64,000 nucleotides of DNA. Origin: Bradyrhizobium rifense. Lineage in GTDB: Bacteria > Pseudomonadota > Alphaproteobacteria > Rhizobiales > Xanthobacteraceae. A program made the translations under genes and the position numbers. Shown piece by piece: positions 61,347 to 64,000 of the stretch (positions within the stretch are counted from its first letter, which is position 1; each line of letters begins with the position of its first letter). The notes under the pieces were generated by a model, which saw only the letters and a list, made by a program, of their open reading frames with translations, had not been told where the DNA came from and made no database searches. The stretch is taken from contig NZ_VSSS01000033.1 of NCBI RefSeq assembly GCF_008123425.1, positions 1-64,000 on the forward strand, in the 5' to 3' direction.

Positions 61347-61556
61347 CTACTCCTCGATCACATCGATCGCGATTTCCGGGCAGTTGGATTTGGCAAGCCA
61401 GGCCTTGTCTTCGAGGCCCGGCGGAACCGTGCCGTCTCCGGCTTCGTGGGCGTTGCCGTATTCATCGAGCTCGAACAGCTCCGGCGCCAGCGCCTTGCAG
61501 CGTGCGTGGCCCTGGCATTTGTCGGGATCGACGTGAACTCTCAGTCGTTCTGCCAT
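61347..61556 (-). CDS. [3Fe-4S]/[4Fe-4S] ferredoxin, P450 partner type
   Basis: A 69-residue ferredoxin. RLRVHVDPDKCQGHARCKALAPELFELDEYG, then a distal SNCPEIAI. Three cysteines in the CxxHxxC...CP arrangement are typical of 3Fe-4S ferredoxins that serve class I P450s; the histidine stands where a fourth cysteine would be. The ATG at 61556 gives the conserved start MAERLRVHVD. It is the first gene of the leftward run; the TetR gene is divergent across 155 bp of AT-rich sequence. Confidence 0.93.
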   Translation of the reverse strand: MAERLRVHVDPDKCQGHARCKALAPELFELDEYGNAHEAGDGTVPPGLEDKAWLAKSNCPEIAIDVIEE

Positions 61557-61711
61557 TGCGGCTCCCTCGATCGTCTGCGCGTGGCCCGAAGGGCGGCGCG
61601 TTCCTCTTGTCAATGTTGTCTGCGACATTTGCCGCTTATTCTAAGTTATATGCTATTACATTCGCGGCAGGCTTCCCCTGTCAAGCGCAAACTTATAGGC
61701 TTCGCCGTAAC

Positions 61712-62359
61712 ATGCGTTCACAACTCGCTCGCAAGCCCGAAAACACCTACCACCATGGCGATCTCCGCGACGCCTTGATCAAGGCCGCGTTACGCGAGGC
61801 GGAACAGGGCGGAGTGGAAGCGATCAGCATCAAGGCGCTGGCAAAGCAGCTCGGGGTTTCGCAGCCAGCGCCGTACCGTCATTTCGCTGACCGCGAGGCA
61901 TTGCTTGCCGCGGTGACGGCGGAGGCGTTCCGGCAGCTCAGCGCGCTTCTCAGGGAGGCGATGGCGAAGCCGTCGAAGCAATCAAAGCTGTCGCGGCTGG
62001 CGCAGGCAACGCTCGATTTTGGCCTGCGCCGCAACGGCATCTATCGGTTGATGTTTGCCTCGCGCACGGTGTCTTGCGCAGCCAAGGGCAGCGAGCTGCA
62101 CGAGGCGACCCGTGAAACATTTGCGCTCGTCATCGAAGCGCTGGAAGCGCCAGCCGTCAGATATTTGCGCGAGCGCCAGGCGCTCAAGATCTGGGCGGCG
62201 CTGCACGGCGTCGTGATGCTGGCCGAGCAGGGCCTGTTCACCGGTGAGGCCGCACATGCCACGCGCGAGGAACTGGTCGAGGATTTTGTGAACGAGACGA
62301 AGGCCGCGCTCGCCCTCGCGATCAAGGACGCGCAGCGTCGAAAGAAGGCCGACGCTTAG
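61712..62359 (+). CDS. TetR-family regulator divergent from the ferredoxin-P450 operon
   Basis: A 215-residue regulator. HTH at about 15-62: GDLRDALIKAALREAEQGGVEAISIKALAKQLGVSQPAPYRHFADREALLAAVTAEAF, followed by a C-terminal domain of the TetR_C_33/WHG type (FGLRRNGIYRLMFASR). The ATG at 61712 is chosen because HTH homology begins just after it. The intergenic region (61557-61711) contains an AT-rich patch flanked by TGCCGC and GCGGCA at 61630-61635 and 61664-61669, a possible operator. Convergent with the next gene; the stops overlap. Confidence 0.88.
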   Translation: MRSQLARKPENTYHHGDLRDALIKAALREAEQGGVEAISIKALAKQLGVSQPAPYRHFADREALLAAVTAEAFRQLSALLREAMAKPSKQSKLSRLAQATLDFGLRRNGIYRLMFASRTVSCAAKGSELHEATRETFALVIEALEAPAVRYLRERQALKIWAALHGVVMLAEQGLFTGEAAHATREELVEDFVNETKAALALAIKDAQRRKKADA

Positions 62360-62994
62360 GCCGTCGCTTTCAGCAGCCGCATCAGCTTTTCGACTGCGCT
62401 ATCCGGCGTGGTCACGACGGGGCGGCCGGTGGCCTCCGCAACGAGCGGCGCAGTTGCGGCGATGCTGAACTGGGCCAGCGCGATGACGTCGCAATCGCGA
62501 AGGTCCCTTGACGCCTCGACGATCAGCCGGTCATGCGTGGCTCGGTCGCCGCGGTCGAGTGCGGCCAGCGCGCCGTCGGCAAGCTTCGGCACGATCTGGA
62601 CGGAGGCTGGAAACTCCGGCGGCATCGAGACCAGCGTCGGCGGGAAGGTCGAGAGCAGGCCGATCTTCTTGCCCATCGTCACGGCCCGTTCGATCATCGC
62701 TTCGTTCGGCTTGAGCACCGGCATCGGCGCATGCGCCCGCGCGACGGCATCGATGCAGGGACCGAAGGCCGAGCAGGTGAACAGGATCGCGTTCGCCTCC
62801 GTCGCTGTCACATAATCGCCGAGCGCAAGAAAGCGCTCGGTCATGGCATCGCTAAGCTTGCCGTCGCGCGCCAGATCCGCCGACAGGCTGTCGTCGAGCA
62901 GGTTCATCAGCCGCGCCTCCGGCCACGCCTGCGCGAACGCCGCCTCGATCGGGGCGATGGAGTGCTTGAGGGCGTGGATCAGGGCGATGCGCAT
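62356..62994 (-). CDS. Asp/Glu/hydantoin racemase superfamily protein lacking the second catalytic cysteine
   Basis: A 212-residue protein of the aspartate/glutamate racemase fold. The first catalytic region is present (ILFTCSAFGPC, Cys74), but the second cysteine of racemases, normally in a GCT/ACA-type motif after the strand near 170, is replaced: DVIALAQFSIA has Gln175. Two-base racemase chemistry would therefore not be expected; a decarboxylase, isomerase or lyase in the same superfamily is more likely. It follows the amino-acid binding-protein gene on the minus strand, with a palindromic repeat between. Confidence 0.82.
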   Translation of the reverse strand: MRIALIHALKHSIAPIEAAFAQAWPEARLMNLLDDSLSADLARDGKLSDAMTERFLALGDYVTATEANAILFTCSAFGPCIDAVARAHAPMPVLKPNEAMIERAVTMGKKIGLLSTFPPTLVSMPPEFPASVQIVPKLADGALAALDRGDRATHDRLIVEASRDLRDCDVIALAQFSIAATAPLVAEATGRPVVTTPDSAVEKLMRLLKATA

Positions 62995-63010
62995 GGGTGG
63001 TGTCTCTTTT

Positions 63011-63050
63011 CCCTCGCCCCGTTCTGACGGGGAGAGGGCTGGGGTGAGGG
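63011..63050. repeat. second copy of CCTCTCCCCGT-type palindromic repeat
   Basis: The segment 63011-63037 is the reverse complement of the element at 45598-45624 apart from one base, and is followed by GGGGTGAGGGG. It lies between the aapJ-like stop and the racemase-family start. It may form a hairpin that terminates the binding-protein transcript. Confidence 0.7.
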
Positions 63051-63055
63051 GCTCT

Positions 63056-64000
63056 TTACTTGAACGGCACCGCGTACATCAAGCCGCCCTTGCTCCAGAG
63101 GCCGTTGAGGCCGCGCTCGAGCTTGAGCGGGCTCGCCTTGCCGACGTTGCGCTCATAGATCTCGCCGTAATTGCCGGTGGCCTTGATCGCCGTGACCAGC
63201 CATTTGTTGTCAAGACCAAGCCGCGAGCCGAGATCGCCGGAGGCGCCGAGTAGCCGCTGGATCGCGGGGGTCTGCGACTTCGTCATCTCGTCGACATTGG
63301 CCTGGGTGACGCCGAGCTCCTCGGCTTCGATCAGGCCGTAATGCAGCCAGGTGATGATGTCGCTCCAGACCTCGTCACCGTTGCGGCTGAAGGGCCCGAG
63401 CGGCTCCTTGCTGATGGTCTGCGGCAGTACGACGTAGTCGGCCGGGTTTGGCGCGGCGGTCGTCACGGCACCGGCAAGCGCGGAGGCGTCCTGGGTCATG
63501 GCATCGCAGCGGCCGCCGAAGAAGGTCTGGTACATGGTGTCGACGCGGTCGAACACCAGCGGCTTCCAGTCGATGCCGTTGGCGCGGCCGTAATCGCCGA
63601 GCGTGACTTCGTGCGTGGTGCCTTGCGCAACGCAAACGGTGGCGCCCTTCAGGTCCTTGATCTCCTTCACGCCGAGGTCCTTCTTTACGACAAAACCTTG
63701 GCCGTCGTAGAAGTTGATCGGACCCTGCCGCAGGCCCAGCGTGACGCCGCGCAGATAAGTCTGCGTCGAGTTGCGGTAGAGCACGTCAATTTCGCCCGAT
63801 TGCAGCGCGGTGAAGCGGTTCTGCGCGGTCAGAGAGACGTAACGCACCTTGTTGGCATCACCGAGCACACCGGCCGCGAGCGCGCGGCAATAGTCGACGT
63901 CGAGACCCTTGTAATTGCCTTGCGAGTCCGGTGCCGAGAAGCCGGCAAAGCCCGCGCTGACGCCGCACACCAGCGTGCCGCGGCTCTTGACCGTGTCGAG
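63056..64000 (-). CDS. aapJ: general L-amino acid ABC transporter substrate-binding protein, 3' part (AapJ-like), cut by window edge
   Basis: The frame is open from the right edge, so the signal peptide and N-terminus lie outside. The visible 314 codons begin LDTVKSRGTLVCGVSAGFAGFSAPDSQGNYKGLDVDYCRALAAGVLGD, the usual first domain of AapJ/BztA polar amino acid binding proteins, and end near GGLMYAVPF. AapJ captures many L-amino acids in the periplasm; aapQMP genes would normally follow but do not here, the next leftward gene being the racemase-superfamily protein. AapJ is inferred from the close match in pattern; another polar amino acid receptor is the alternative. Confidence 0.85.
   Translation of the reverse strand, partial: LDTVKSRGTLVCGVSAGFAGFSAPDSQGNYKGLDVDYCRALAAGVLGDANKVRYVSLTAQNRFTALQSGEIDVLYRNSTQTYLRGVTLGLRQGPINFYDGQGFVVKKDLGVKEIKDLKGATVCVAQGTTHEVTLGDYGRANGIDWKPLVFDRVDTMYQTFFGGRCDAMTQDASALAGAVTTAAPNPADYVVLPQTISKEPLGPFSRNGDEVWSDIITWLHYGLIEAEELGVTQANVDEMTKSQTPAIQRLLGASGDLGSRLGLDNKWLVTAIKATGNYGEIYERNVGKASPLKLERGLNGLWSKGGLMYAVPFK

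Noticed and set aside
1..64000. CRISPR arrays, tRNA or rRNA genes, prophage
   Set aside because: No regularly spaced direct repeats, cloverleaf-like sequences or phage structural genes were noticed; a tool-based search (tRNAscan, CRISPR finder) was not possible.

Overview
The window looks like a stretch of a Bradyrhizobium or close-relative chromosome (Alphaproteobacteria, Hyphomicrobiales). This is inferred from the high GC content, the dense gene packing with 1-4 nt overlaps, the polyhydroxyalkanoate (PHA), phasin and phenylacetate (paa) genes, an AapJ-type binding protein at the right edge, and short intergenic palindromes of the kind that recur in this group. No rRNA, tRNA, CRISPR array or phage was seen. 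The only mobile DNA is the tail of an IS1182-type transposase at the left edge.

Layout. 1-2264: transposase tail, a small membrane protein and ornithine aminotransferase. 2423-5562: a leftward P450 and a K+ channel gene that reads as frameshifted, with a rightward two-subunit ThDP 2-oxoacid decarboxylase on the other side. 5672-10824: a TetR regulator and a two-gene RND efflux system. 10891-16156: an orphan ABC binding protein followed by a sensor kinase, a receiver protein and a receiver-nucleotide cyclase. 16909-30621: twelve leftward genes coding for two complete oligopeptide-type ABC importers flanking a gamma-glutamyltransferase and a DUF1028 protein, preceded by a sequence that fits a sigma-54 promoter. 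30998-38663: a rightward lipid-oriented run (DUF6489-like protein, lipase-like hydrolase, WS/DGAT acyltransferase, epoxide-hydrolase-like protein, CYP102 P450-reductase fusion, spermidine-synthase-like protein). 38660-40167: leftward SnoaL-like protein and hydrolase. 40346-43094: a very short PhaE-like protein, class III PhaC, a GNAT acetyltransferase and a phasin. 43208-45467: DUF445 protein and a second lipase-like hydrolase. 45699-52169: paaX, paaABCDE, paaI and paaK. 52222-56702: quinone oxidoreductase-like protein, YeeE/YedE (TsuA-like) transporter, EamA exporter and a divergent MocR regulator. 56764-61556: a leftward five-gene run of ferredoxin, P450, MHS-type transporter, sulfite-oxidase-like Mo protein and hydrolase-OsmC fusion, with a divergent TetR gene. 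62356-64000: an Asp/Glu racemase-superfamily protein and the 3' part of an amino-acid ABC binding protein gene.

How it fits together. Most of the window is peripheral carbon and nitrogen metabolism: peptide and gamma-glutamyl compound uptake, phenylacetate degradation as far as ring epoxidation, two distinct P450 settings (class I with its own ferredoxin, and a self-sufficient CYP102), and storage lipid/PHA synthesis. The best leads are the sigma-54 promoter ahead of the peptide-uptake run, the minimal PhaE partner of the class III PHA synthase, the binding protein-kinase-cyclase signalling operon, the CYP102/WS-DGAT lipid cluster, and the ferredoxin-P450-Mo protein operon. No wholly unprecedented system was identified.
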